Translations under genes and position numbers: made by a program
Source of the DNA: CAZGSN01 sp964371655
GTDB lineage: Bacteria > Desulfobacterota > Binatia > HRBIN30
Direction: 5' to 3'
Assembly: GCA_964371655.1 (NCBI GenBank)
Contig: CAYJOD010000014.1
Location: 41,012-105,011 of the forward strand
Length of the DNA: 64,000 nucleotides
Notes under the pieces: generated by a model
Told to the model about the DNA's origin: nothing
The model's database searches: none
What the model saw: only the letters and a program-made list of their open reading frames with translations
In this document: positions 1 to 7,781 of the stretch, one piece after another
Layout of the letters: every line of letters starts with the position of its first letter
Position numbering within the stretch: position 1 is the first letter of the stretch

Positions 1-930
1 CGCCACGCCCTACGCCGCGCCGCCGCCGGTGACCGCCGTCTCGGCCCCGAGTCGCTGCCGATCCTGCTGGAAGAAAAGCGACTGCTGGTGAATCGCACCG
101 GGCTGGTGCAGTTCGTGTCCGACGGCACCAACATCGGCCATATTGGCGGCCTGGAGATCTTGAAGAAATGGCTGCACGAACGCCGCAAGCTTTTCCAGAT
201 GCGCGACGAGATCAATCAGGACATCGTGCCCAAGGGCGTCCTGATCATGGGCATCTCCGGATGCGGGAAGAGCCTGTCGGTCAAGTCGATCGCCGCGTGC
301 TTCGAGCTGCCGCTGTATCGCATCGACATGACGGAGATCTTCTCGGGCCGCCATGGTACGCCCGAAGTCACGTTCGCGAAGGCTTGTCACCTGCTCGAAG
401 AGATCGCGCCGGCGGTGGTCTGGTTCGATGAGATCGAGATGGCCATCACCTCCGCGGAAAACTCCGGTGAGCAGGGGCGCCTGTTCGCGTTCTTCCTCAC
501 CTGGATGCAAGAGAAGACGCGCGGCCTGTTCGTCGCCGCGACCGCCAACCGCATCGATCTGCTGCCCGCCGAGATGATCCGCAAAGGCCGCTTCGACGAG
601 GTTTTCTTCGTCGATATCCCGCTCGACGAGGAGCGCGTCGACATCTTCCGAATCCATCTGCGGCGCCGCGGCGTCGACCCGCAGAGCTTCGACCTCGACC
701 GCCTGAAGCGCTTCACCAAAGGGTGGACCGGCGCCGAGGTCGAGCAGTGCGTCGTCTCCGCGTTCACCGCCGCCCAGCTCGAAGGCCGGACGATCCACGA
801 CGAGGATCTGTTGAATGCGTCGGCGACCATCGTACCGCTGTCGAGGACGATGAAGGAGCAGGTCGACCACATCCGCGAGTGGGCCTTCGAGCGCGCCGTG
901 CGTGCCTCGCCCAGGGAGTTCGGGCGCTAG
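1..930 (+). CDS. Ycf46-like AAA+ ATPase, 5' end cut by the window
   Basis: The frame is open from base 1, so the start lies outside the window; about 309 residues are visible. It is a single AAA+ module: Walker A GISGCGKS (bases 250-273), Walker B VVWFDEIE, and a sensor/arginine-finger stretch RKGRFDE, followed by the small helical lid domain. The segment just before the ATPase, with IGGLEILKKWL, is typical of the Ycf46 group of non-FtsH AAA ATPases, whose molecular role is poorly defined (regulatory in cyanobacteria). No protease or membrane segment is visible. An XRE regulator follows 110 bp downstream across an inverted repeat. Assignment to AAA+ is certain; the Ycf46 subgroup is a judgement from the pre-domain sequence. 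Confidence 0.85.
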   Translation, partial: RHALRRAAAGDRRLGPESLPILLEEKRLLVNRTGLVQFVSDGTNIGHIGGLEILKKWLHERRKLFQMRDEINQDIVPKGVLIMGISGCGKSLSVKSIAACFELPLYRIDMTEIFSGRHGTPEVTFAKACHLLEEIAPAVVWFDEIEMAITSAENSGEQGRLFAFFLTWMQEKTRGLFVAATANRIDLLPAEMIRKGRFDEVFFVDIPLDEERVDIFRIHLRRRGVDPQSFDLDRLKRFTKGWTGAEVEQCVVSAFTAAQLEGRTIHDEDLLNASATIVPLSRTMKEQVDHIREWAFERAVRASPREFGR

Positions 931-940
931 CGCGCCCGTG

Positions 941-1036
941 CTCGTATCTCGTATCTCGTGAAGCGTATCTCGTTCGGAGCCACCTTTTCTGTTTTCCGCT
1001 TTTGACGAGATACGAGATACGAGATACGAGATACGC
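941..1036. repeat. Intergenic inverted repeat of tandem TCGTATCTCG units
   Basis: The left arm (941-974) is built from repeated cgtatctcgt units and the right arm (1003-1036) from their reverse complement acgagatacg, so the transcript can fold into a long stem around a loop of about 28 nt. The right arm stops 3 nt before the next ATG, leaving that gene without a visible Shine-Dalgarno sequence. Confidence 0.8.
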
Positions 1037-1039
1037 GCT

Positions 1040-1402
1040 ATGGCGAAACCGAAACCCACCCCTGCCGCATTCAGTATTGGCGACTACATCCGCCGCCAGC
1101 GCCAAGCTGCACGCGTATCGATCCGCAAGATGGCGGAGCAGAGTGGCATCTCCGCCGCGGTTCTCGAAGAAATCGAGAACGGTCTGCGCAATCCGAGTCG
1201 TGCCATCATTCAGTCGATCGCTGGCGCTCTACGCATCTCCGCCGAGACGCTGCAGCTGCAGGCGGGTGTCCTCGACCCCAAGGATCTCGACGACATCGAC
1301 ACCATCCGCGAGATCCATCGTGACCCGTTTCTCACCGAGCGCCAACGCAAGGTGTTGATCGACGTCTACGAGGCGTTTCGGACCGCCAATCGGTCGGCGT
1401 AA
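1040..1402 (+). CDS. XRE-family helix-turn-helix regulator
   Basis: A 120-residue protein. Residues about 12-70 form a Cro/CI-type HTH: IGDYIRRQRQAARVSIRKMA, then a recognition helix around SGISAAVLEEIENGLRNPS, ending in the conserved hydrophobic helix. The C-terminal 45 residues are acidic and helical (DPKDLDDIDTIREI) and contain no recognised sensor domain. Family members bind operator DNA as dimers; the target is unknown here. No clear ribosome binding site precedes the ATG because the inverted repeat runs up to it, so translation could be sensitive to that structure. It follows the AAA ATPase on the same strand and could be co-transcribed. Confidence 0.85.
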   Translation: MAKPKPTPAAFSIGDYIRRQRQAARVSIRKMAEQSGISAAVLEEIENGLRNPSRAIIQSIAGALRISAETLQLQAGVLDPKDLDDIDTIREIHRDPFLTERQRKVLIDVYEAFRTANRSA

Positions 1403-1439
1403 TCGCGGAGCTCGGTTCGGGGATTGAGGATCACCACGA

Positions 1440-1522
1440 CCTAGTTCCAATCTCCAAGCTCAGATCTCAAATTTCAAATTTCAGATCCAGAATTCCAATT
1501 TTGAAATCCGTGATTCGAACTT
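1440..1522. repeat. AT-richer low-complexity intergenic repeat
   Basis: This gap between the XRE gene and the next CDS contains overlapping near-repeats of tctcaaatttca/ttcagatcc and a partly complementary ccaattttgaaatccg tail. It is visibly richer in A and T than its surroundings and resembles the other phrase-like self-complementary gaps in the window. No gene is seen. Confidence 0.45.
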
Positions 1523-1527
1523 GATGC

Positions 1528-2067
1528 ATGCCCAACTTCCGCCATCGACTGACGCGCCCGCAGCAGCGCGTGTATGATCGCAGCAACGCCACCTCCTCGG
1601 TCCCCCTACGCGCAACCGCGCGCCTCGTGCGCGCCGTGCACACCCTGCCGGAAACACTCAAGGGCGCCGATGCCAAGCGCGTCGAGCTCGTCGCCCAAGC
1701 CATCGCGGATGAGATCTGTGCGGCGCTAGCGGTGGCGCGGGTGCACATTCACGTCAGCGGCACCCGCCCCTCCAACAGTGGCGGCGAGCTGCACGGCCTC
1801 TACACACAGGCGGCGGGACAAGTCGCCACCATCAAGGTCTGGATGATCACGGCAAAGCGCGGGCAGGTGGTCGCCTTCAAGACGTTCCTGCGCACGCTCC
1901 TCCACGAGGTTTGCCATCACCTCGACTACGCGTTGCTCAAGCTCGGCGACTCCTACCACACCGATGGCTTCTACAAGCGCGAGTCGAGCTTGTTCTATCA
2001 GATCGGCGGCGCCACGGCGGGCACCAGAACGCAGACCGCCAACGACAAGACCCGGAGCACCGACTAG
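1528..2067 (+). CDS. SprT-like putative zinc metallopeptidase
   Basis: A 179-residue protein with no signal peptide. The C-terminal half carries LLHEVCHHLDYAL, an HExxH zinc-binding helix, followed about 14 residues later by HTDGFYKRES, where a third ligand would be expected. This layout fits small SprT-like or minigluzincin proteins. The N-terminal half is basic and rich in Arg and Ala with no recognised domain. The chosen ATG gives MPNFRHRL; another ATG lies just upstream in a different frame. It stands alone between two repeats. The metal site is read from sequence; the substrate is unknown. Confidence 0.65.
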   Translation: MPNFRHRLTRPQQRVYDRSNATSSVPLRATARLVRAVHTLPETLKGADAKRVELVAQAIADEICAALAVARVHIHVSGTRPSNSGGELHGLYTQAAGQVATIKVWMITAKRGQVVAFKTFLRTLLHEVCHHLDYALLKLGDSYHTDGFYKRESSLFYQIGGATAGTRTQTANDKTRSTD

Positions 2068-2123
2068 CAAATCGGTGTTCCGGGCCTTGTGTGTGGTCAG
2101 ATGCTGTGAAGAAACTGCTGGGC

Positions 2124-2181
2124 TGGTGGCGCAGGCGTGCCTGCCTGCGCAGCCGGGCAGGCACGGAGGCCTGCCCCACCA
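2124..2181. repeat. Short inverted repeat (GTGGCGCAGGC type)
   Basis: The arm ggtggcgcaggcgtgcctgcc and the reverse-complementary arm ggcaggcacggaggcctgcc form an imperfect hairpin between the convergent SprT-like gene and thiolase. It could act as a bidirectional terminator, but no T-run follows. Confidence 0.55.
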
Positions 2182-2200
2182 CGGGCTGGTTCCGTTGTCC

Positions 2201-3394
2201 CTAGCTGACGACCTCGAACAAGCCGGCCGCGCCCATGCCGCCGCCGATGCACATGCTGACGATGCCCCAGCGCTTCTTCTGGCGGTTGAGCTCGAGCAGC
2301 AGGGTGCCGGTCATGCGTGAGCCGGTCATCCCGTAGGGGTGGCCGATCGAGATCGCGCCGCCGTTTGGATTGAGCCGCGCCGGATCGATGCCGAGACGAT
2401 CGCGGCAGTACACCGCTTGCGACGCGAACGCCTCGTTGATCTCGACGATATCGATGTCGTCGATCTTGAGCCCGTGCTGCTTGAGCAGCTTCGGAATCGC
2501 GAACACCGGACCGATACCCATCTCGTCTGGTTCACAACCGGCGAACACACAACCACGGAAGAAGCCGAGCGGCTTGATCTTGAGCTCCTGGGCTCGCTTC
2601 GCCGACATCAGAACGCAGGCCGAGGCGCCGTCCGAGAACTGCGACGAGTTGCCCGCCGTCACCGTACCGCCGTCCGGATTGAACGCCGGCGGCAGCTTGG
2701 CCAAGCCGGCGGCGCTGGTGTCGGGGCGATTGCACTCGTCACGATCAACCGTGGCCTGCTTCTCCGACGTCGCACCGGTGGCCTTGTCGGTCACCTGCAT
2801 GGTGACGGTCATCGGCGCAATCTCATCGGCGAACTTTCCCGACTGTTGAGCGGCCGCGGTGCGCTGCTGCGAGGCCAGCGCCAGCTCGTCCTGCTTCTCG
2901 CGTGTGACGTTGTAGCGCTTGGCCACGATCTCAGCGGTCATGCCCATCGGCATGTAGATGTCTTTCTTGTGATCCATCAGCCACGGATTGAACAGGTTCT
3001 TCTTGTTGAAGTCGCTCTGCATCATGGTGATCGACTCCAGGCCGCCGCCGATGGTGACGTTGGCGCAACCCGTCAGGATCTCCTGCGCCGCGATCGCCAC
3101 CGCGTTGAGACCCGAGGAGCAGAAGCGGCTCACGGTGGTGCCGGGAACGGTCACTGGCAGCCCGGCCATGACCGCGACATTACGACCGACGTTGAAGCCC
3201 TGCGGGCCCTCAGGGAAGCCGGTGCCCATGACGACATCTTCAACCTCGGCCGGATCCAGCTGCGGCACCTTCTTGAGCGCTTCTTTGACGCAGTGCACCG
3301 CCATGTCGTCCGGACGCGTCAGGTTGAACGAGCCGCGGAAGGACTTGGCTAATCCCGTGCGTGCTGTTGCTACGATCACCACTTCTTGTGTCAT
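2201..3394 (-). CDS. Thiolase (acetyl-CoA C-acyltransferase)
   Basis: A 397-residue protein, the normal length for degradative thiolases. It would cleave 3-ketoacyl-CoA with CoA to acetyl-CoA and a shortened acyl-CoA, or run in reverse as acetoacetyl-CoA thiolase. The nucleophilic cysteine is in FCSSGLNAV (C92); the catalytic histidine in NGGAISIGHPYGMTG (about H352); and the second cysteine in SMCIGGGMGAA (about C382). The ATG is preceded by AAGGAG at good spacing. Tyr replaces the usual Leu in the GHPLG motif, a conservative oddity. It is monocistronic, with no hydroxyacyl-CoA dehydrogenase partner next to it. Chain-length preference cannot be read from the sequence. Confidence 0.93.
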   Translation of the reverse strand: MTQEVVIVATARTGLAKSFRGSFNLTRPDDMAVHCVKEALKKVPQLDPAEVEDVVMGTGFPEGPQGFNVGRNVAVMAGLPVTVPGTTVSRFCSSGLNAVAIAAQEILTGCANVTIGGGLESITMMQSDFNKKNLFNPWLMDHKKDIYMPMGMTAEIVAKRYNVTREKQDELALASQQRTAAAQQSGKFADEIAPMTVTMQVTDKATGATSEKQATVDRDECNRPDTSAAGLAKLPPAFNPDGGTVTAGNSSQFSDGASACVLMSAKRAQELKIKPLGFFRGCVFAGCEPDEMGIGPVFAIPKLLKQHGLKIDDIDIVEINEAFASQAVYCRDRLGIDPARLNPNGGAISIGHPYGMTGSRMTGTLLLELNRQKKRWGIVSMCIGGGMGAAGLFEVVS

Positions 3395-3504
3395 TCTCGA
3401 TCTCCTTCAAACCAGTGAGTTAGAAGCACGACGACAGCCGCGCTTCGAAGACCGCACTCTTCCAGGTGTGAGACCTTGTTGCAAGGTGGTCGGCGCCCGG
3501 GTGA

Positions 3505-3840
3505 AAGCCAACTCCCCTCCCCCGTGCCTTTTCGGGAACGGGCGAGAGTTAGGGTCACATCGTTACACACAACTCGGCATGCACGCGTATCTGGATTCTG
3601 GACCCCGAAGGGGTCGGAGGAATTAGCCGGTGGTTGAGCGAAGCGATACCACCGGATCATACGTGGCCCCCGTATTTCGCACCCCGGTAGGGGTGCAAGC
3701 ACATCGTGCTCAGCGGGGCGAGAAGGCTTGCGACAGCTGGCACCCCTACCGGGGTGCACGATATCCGGCCCCGAAGCCGGTGGTATCGGCCGGTGGCCTC
3801 AACCACCGGCTAATCGCTGTCATCCCTCCGGGATGCTCCG
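3505..3840. repeat. Cluster of small palindromes
   Basis: This gap holds at least six short hairpins: GACCCC-GAA-GGGGTC (3601-3615), CCGGTGG...CCACCGG (3627-3655), GCACCCC-GGTA-GGGGTGC (3679-3696), its inverted partner GCACCCC-TACC-GGGGTGC (3740-3757), CCGGTGG...CCACCGG (3777-3809) and CATCCC-TCC-GGGATG (about 3821-3835). At 3505-3553 lies a ctcccctcccc...gagagttagggt phrase that recurs near 12371. No credible gene is seen. Confidence 0.75.
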
Positions 3841-3978
3841 GGACGCGCGGCAAGGCCGGGCTGCGAGTTGTGTGTGTTGTGTGTAATGATGTGGGTTAGG
3901 GTGCCGGCCGATTGCGACGACGAACTTGCCGTTGGTCACACTAGCAGCAGGCTCGCAGTTCGCTTAGAGGAAGATCTG

Positions 3979-5889
3979 ATGATCTTCCGCCTTCGTGTTG
4001 TGCTCCGTGCCGGCTTGCAGATCGCCTGCCTGCTCGCCTGCAGTGCCGCTCTTGCGGCGGCCAGAGACGTGAACGTTCCCATCCGCCTCGACCACGACTT
4101 CGTGCGCCAGGGTCTGATGGCGCAGGTGTACAGCGACCCCGGCGGCAAGGCGAAGCTGTGGGACGACGGCACGGGTTGCGGATTCTTGACGCTATGGGAC
4201 CCACAGGTCGATAGCGTCAACGGACGCCTGCGCATCACCAGCCACGGCGAAGCGCAGGTCGGAACACCAATGGGCGACATCTGCCTGGCACCGGTACAGT
4301 GGAAGGGGCTCATCGAGGTCTTCGAAGTACCTGTCCTTTCCGACGATCGTCAGGTGCTGCAATTCCGTGTCGTAGAGTCGAACCTTCTCGGCCCCGATCG
4401 CCGCAAGGGGCTGTTCACGGGCAAGATCTGGGATCTCGTCAAGGAGCACGTGCAGCCGCGCTTTCAGGCGCTGCGTTTCGATCTGCACGCCGGCATGCAG
4501 GATCTGCGCGAGTTGCTGCCGCTGATGATTCGCAACGACGACGCGCCGCGCATCGAAGCGATGCTGGCGTCGGTACGCGTGCGCGAGGCGGAGGTCGCCA
4601 GCACCGGGATTTCCGTCGCGGTAGGCTTCACCCTAGGCCTCAGCGATACCCCTTTGGCGCCAACCGCCGAGCCGACTCTCACTCCGGAAGAGATCGAGCG
4701 CTGGCAAGCCGCGTGGCAGCGTTGGGACGGGTTTCTCACTTTCGTGGTCAAGATCTTCGGCAAAGATATCCCGGCGGGCGACGTACAGCTGGCATTGCGC
4801 GAAGTCTTGCTGGAAGCGCGTTTCGACATTCTCGACGCCTTGGCACCACAGCCCGGGGTCCCCGATCCGACGCGTGCCCTCTTCCTCAAGACGTGGGCGC
4901 GACTTGCGCCGGTGGTGCGCGCCAGCGCCGCCTCGCTGCCGGGGGCCACGGGCCTGCGCTATCTGAGCTTCATCGCCGCCGGCGATGCGCTTGCGGCTCT
5001 CGACCAGGCCGGCCCGGATATCGGCCTCGACATATCCGGCGACGGACTGCGTCGTCTCGCCCGCGTCGTCGCACCGGCCGCGACCGAGGACCCGCTCACC
5101 TACAGTCTCGACGTCGATCCGGAGCTCCGACGTCTCTTCGGTTTCAGCGCGGCTCTCGCGCCACCTGATCTTTCGGGTATGCCGAGCGACGAACCGGCGG
5201 GGGCCGGGGCTGATGAGGCGGAGGAAGCGGCGCCAACGCCGAGCAGCTGGCTGCGGCTGCCTTGGCAGCCGGCACTTGTCTATGCCGCCACCGAGCCGTC
5301 GAGCGCGCAGGCGGTTCTGGCGCGCTGGATCGTCGAGCGCGACAACCTCGACACCTATCTTCAAGCCGTGCGCGAAGTCTTGCTAGAAGCGATGAACGGG
5401 ATCTTGCAGCGCTCCGACCTGGCTCCCGGGTATCGCGACGTCTACCGCAAGCTCGTCCTCACCACCGCGTGGAAGGAGAGCTGCTGGCGCCAGTTTCTGC
5501 GCGCCAAGGGACGTGTGACCTACATCGCGTCGCCGGTCGGCGCTACCGGGATGATGCAAGTCTTCGAGAAGGTCTGGCGCGGTGTGTACGATGTCCAAGG
5601 CCTGCGCTGGGACATCCGCTACAACGCCCGCGCCGGTGCGGAAATTCTGCTCCACTACATCAGCGACTACGCCATTGCGAAGAAAGAAGACCAGCAACCC
5701 GGCGGCATCGACAACCTCGCACGCGCCACCTACGCCGTCTACAACGGCGGCCCCGGGCATCTCAGCCGCTACCGCCGCAAGGACACCAAGCCTGCTCTCA
5801 AGAAGATCGACGAGCTCTTCTGGGAGAAGTACCGCGTCGTAGGCGCCGGACAGGAGCTGGAAGTCGGCAAATGTCTCGTCGGCGGGTGA
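3979..5889 (+). CDS. Secreted lytic transglycosylase (SLT domain)
   Basis: A 636-residue protein starting at the ATG at 3979, chosen because AGAGGAAG lies just upstream and it gives a signal peptide (MIFRLRVVLRAGLQIACLLA, cleavage near ALAAARD). The first 480 residues are a large domain I do not recognise. The C-terminal ~150 residues form an SLT fold: the probable catalytic Glu is in TTAWKESCWRQ, followed by GATGMMQVFEKVWRGVY and AVYNGGPGHLSRYRR. Such enzymes cleave murein glycan strands to 1,6-anhydroMurNAc products in the periplasm. Single gene, with repeat clusters on both sides. The catalytic domain is clear; the long N-terminal part may target or regulate it. Confidence 0.85.
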   Translation: MIFRLRVVLRAGLQIACLLACSAALAAARDVNVPIRLDHDFVRQGLMAQVYSDPGGKAKLWDDGTGCGFLTLWDPQVDSVNGRLRITSHGEAQVGTPMGDICLAPVQWKGLIEVFEVPVLSDDRQVLQFRVVESNLLGPDRRKGLFTGKIWDLVKEHVQPRFQALRFDLHAGMQDLRELLPLMIRNDDAPRIEAMLASVRVREAEVASTGISVAVGFTLGLSDTPLAPTAEPTLTPEEIERWQAAWQRWDGFLTFVVKIFGKDIPAGDVQLALREVLLEARFDILDALAPQPGVPDPTRALFLKTWARLAPVVRASAASLPGATGLRYLSFIAAGDALAALDQAGPDIGLDISGDGLRRLARVVAPAATEDPLTYSLDVDPELRRLFGFSAALAPPDLSGMPSDEPAGAGADEAEEAAPTPSSWLRLPWQPALVYAATEPSSAQAVLARWIVERDNLDTYLQAVREVLLEAMNGILQRSDLAPGYRDVYRKLVLTTAWKESCWRQFLRAKGRVTYIASPVGATGMMQVFEKVWRGVYDVQGLRWDIRYNARAGAEILLHYISDYAIAKKEDQQPGGIDNLARATYAVYNGGPGHLSRYRRKDTKPALKKIDELFWEKYRVVGAGQELEVGKCLVGG

Positions 5890-5996
5890 GGGCAGTTTTC
5901 AGTTTTCAGTTTTCAGGGTTCAGGGTTCAGTCGGCTGTCGTCAACAGGTAGCTCGCAAGCTCTCAGAACTGACAACTGAGAACTGAAAACTGCAAA
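5890..5996. repeat. Inverted repeat of CAGTTTTCAG units
   Basis: Tandem cagttttcag and cagggttcag units (about 5893-5930) face reverse-complementary gaactgacaactgagaactgaaaactg (5964-5993). It lies between the convergent transglycosylase and UbiB-like genes, where the hairpin could terminate transcription from either side. Confidence 0.75.
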
Positions 5997-6006
5997 CTTC
6001 CCACCA

Positions 6007-7332
6007 TCACTCCGCTGCTTCGACACACGCCTTGAACTCGCGGTGCCAATTATGGACGGTGCCGAGCTGCTTGAGGTAGGCGTCGAGGCCCATGAGGGCG
6101 CGGGCCAGGAAGACGCGGTGTCCGGGGTCTTTGAAGATCCGGTTTTCGAAGGCGATGCCGGCGATCTCGATACCGCGTTCGACCGTGTTGTACTCGCGCG
6201 GTTGATACTTGCGATCGGTCAGAACCGGCTCGAAGACGATCTCCATGATCCGTATCATCGGCTTCGGATCGTCGCCGGGGTTCAGGAAGTCGAGAGTCAC
6301 GAAGCATTTCGCCATCGTCTTCATATCGTGCGCTAGGAGCGCCTTGGCGAGTTGATGATAGGCGCGCCGGATCGCGTCGGGGAAGATGCGGATCGAACCG
6401 AAATCGAGGATTCCAAGCTTTGGGTGATAGGTGACGACGTAATTCCCCGGGTTTGGATCGGCGTGCAAGACCCCGAATTCAAACACCTGCCGCCAGACGA
6501 CGCGGAAGTACTTGATCGCCACCCAATCCTTGAGCTCCTGATCGACACCCGGGCCGAGAATCTGCTGGAGCGGGTAGCCCTCGACGTGCCCCATCGTGAG
6601 CACACGCCGCGACGACAGCTCCGGGTAAACGTCGGGGATGATGATCTCGTCGTCGTCGCGGTACATCTTCTGGAAGCGCTGGATGTTCTTGGCCTCGTTG
6701 ACGTAGTCGAGCTCCTCGCGCAAGCGCGCCTCGAGCTCTTGATAGACCTCGGACGGATCGATCTTCTGCCGCATCACGTCGCGACCGATCATCGTGAAGG
6801 TCTGCAGCAAGGCTTTCAGATTCTTGAGATCTTGCTCGACCGTCTCTTCGACGCCGGGGTATTGGATCTTCACCACCACGGCGACGCCCGATTTGAGACG
6901 CGCCTTGTGCACCTGTCCGAGCGACGCCGCCGCGAACGCCTCTTGCTCGAACTCGTCGAACAGTTGCTCGGGCGGCTTGTGCAGCTCGCGGATGACCTGC
7001 TTGCGAATCAGCGCATAGTCCATTGGCGGCACCGACGACTGCACGGCGGTGAGCACGCTCAGAACCTCTCCCGGCAGAATGTCGTCACGCATCGACAGCA
7101 TCTGCACCAGCTTGGTGAACGCGCCGCGCAACTCCTGCGAGCGCTCGACAATCTTCAGGGCATTGCGGATGTGCGTATCGAGCATCGCCTTCTGGCGCTT
7201 GTCGGCGTTGCGAAATGGCGCGCGGATGGCTTGCCAGATGTAGCTCGAGCCGACCGAGGTCGCGAGCTCGCCGACCTTCATCACGCGCTTGGCACGACCC
7301 TGAGTAATCTCCTTGCTCGGTTTGGCTGCCAA
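6007..7332 (-). CDS. ABC1/UbiB-family atypical kinase
   Basis: A 441-residue protein of the AarF/ABC1/UbiB family, atypical protein-kinase-like ATPases linked to quinone and isoprenoid lipid metabolism. Visible motifs are VVVKIQYPGVEETVEQDLKN (ATP-binding lysine region), the catalytic loop HADPNPGNYVV and the metal-binding LDFGSIR. Unlike classical UbiB, no C-terminal pair of transmembrane helices is evident. The annotated start is a TTG; a later ATG (MKVGELATSVG, about residue 18) is possible. It is a single minus-strand gene, so context gives no clue to the substrate. Family membership is certain; a role in ubiquinone synthesis is not shown. Confidence 0.88.
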   Translation of the reverse strand: MAAKPSKEITQGRAKRVMKVGELATSVGSSYIWQAIRAPFRNADKRQKAMLDTHIRNALKIVERSQELRGAFTKLVQMLSMRDDILPGEVLSVLTAVQSSVPPMDYALIRKQVIRELHKPPEQLFDEFEQEAFAAASLGQVHKARLKSGVAVVVKIQYPGVEETVEQDLKNLKALLQTFTMIGRDVMRQKIDPSEVYQELEARLREELDYVNEAKNIQRFQKMYRDDDEIIIPDVYPELSSRRVLTMGHVEGYPLQQILGPGVDQELKDWVAIKYFRVVWRQVFEFGVLHADPNPGNYVVTYHPKLGILDFGSIRIFPDAIRRAYHQLAKALLAHDMKTMAKCFVTLDFLNPGDDPKPMIRIMEIVFEPVLTDRKYQPREYNTVERGIEIAGIAFENRIFKDPGHRVFLARALMGLDAYLKQLGTVHNWHREFKACVEAAE

Positions 7333-7435
7333 GGGGTCCTCTATCTGCTCAGCGTGCGCGTCGACACGGGCTCATCCGGCTTTGCCCGGCAATTCCGCCA
7401 GCTGTGGCCCAGCGGGTTGGAGTCCCGGCTTTAGC

Positions 7436-7770
7436 CGGCGTCAGGCGCTCAATCAGCTGACGAAGACCGCCTAAAGGCCAATGCCGGTTGGTTAAGGACC
7501 TTCCGCCCCGAAGGGGCAGGGAATCGAAAGCCCAGGGCAACGCCCTGGGAATACCATCGCGAAAGATAGAAGCCCTGAAGGGGCGAGATTCGTCCGGCTG
7601 CGATTCGAATTTCGCCCTTTCAGGGCTTGCGACCCAGACGTTCGATTTCCCGGGGCGATGCCCCGGGCTATTGGGTTGAAGCCCCTTCGGGGCGGAGTCC
7701 ACCGCCTTAACCGACCGGCATTGGCCTAAAGGTGGGATTCCAACCACTCGTATTGAATTACCGGGCAAAG
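7436..7770. repeat. Palindrome-rich intergenic repeat block
   Basis: The block contains GCCCC-GAA-GGGGC (7505-7517), CCCAGGGC-AAC-GCCCTGGG (7531-7549), CCCGGGGC-GAT-GCCCCGGG (7649-7667) and GCCCC-TTC-GGGGC (7681-7693). An outer pair also matches: ggccaatgccggttggttaagg near 7471 against its reverse complement near 7709. It resembles REP-like clusters. No coding frame is convincing. Confidence 0.75.
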
Positions 7771-7781
7771 CCGCCTCATCC

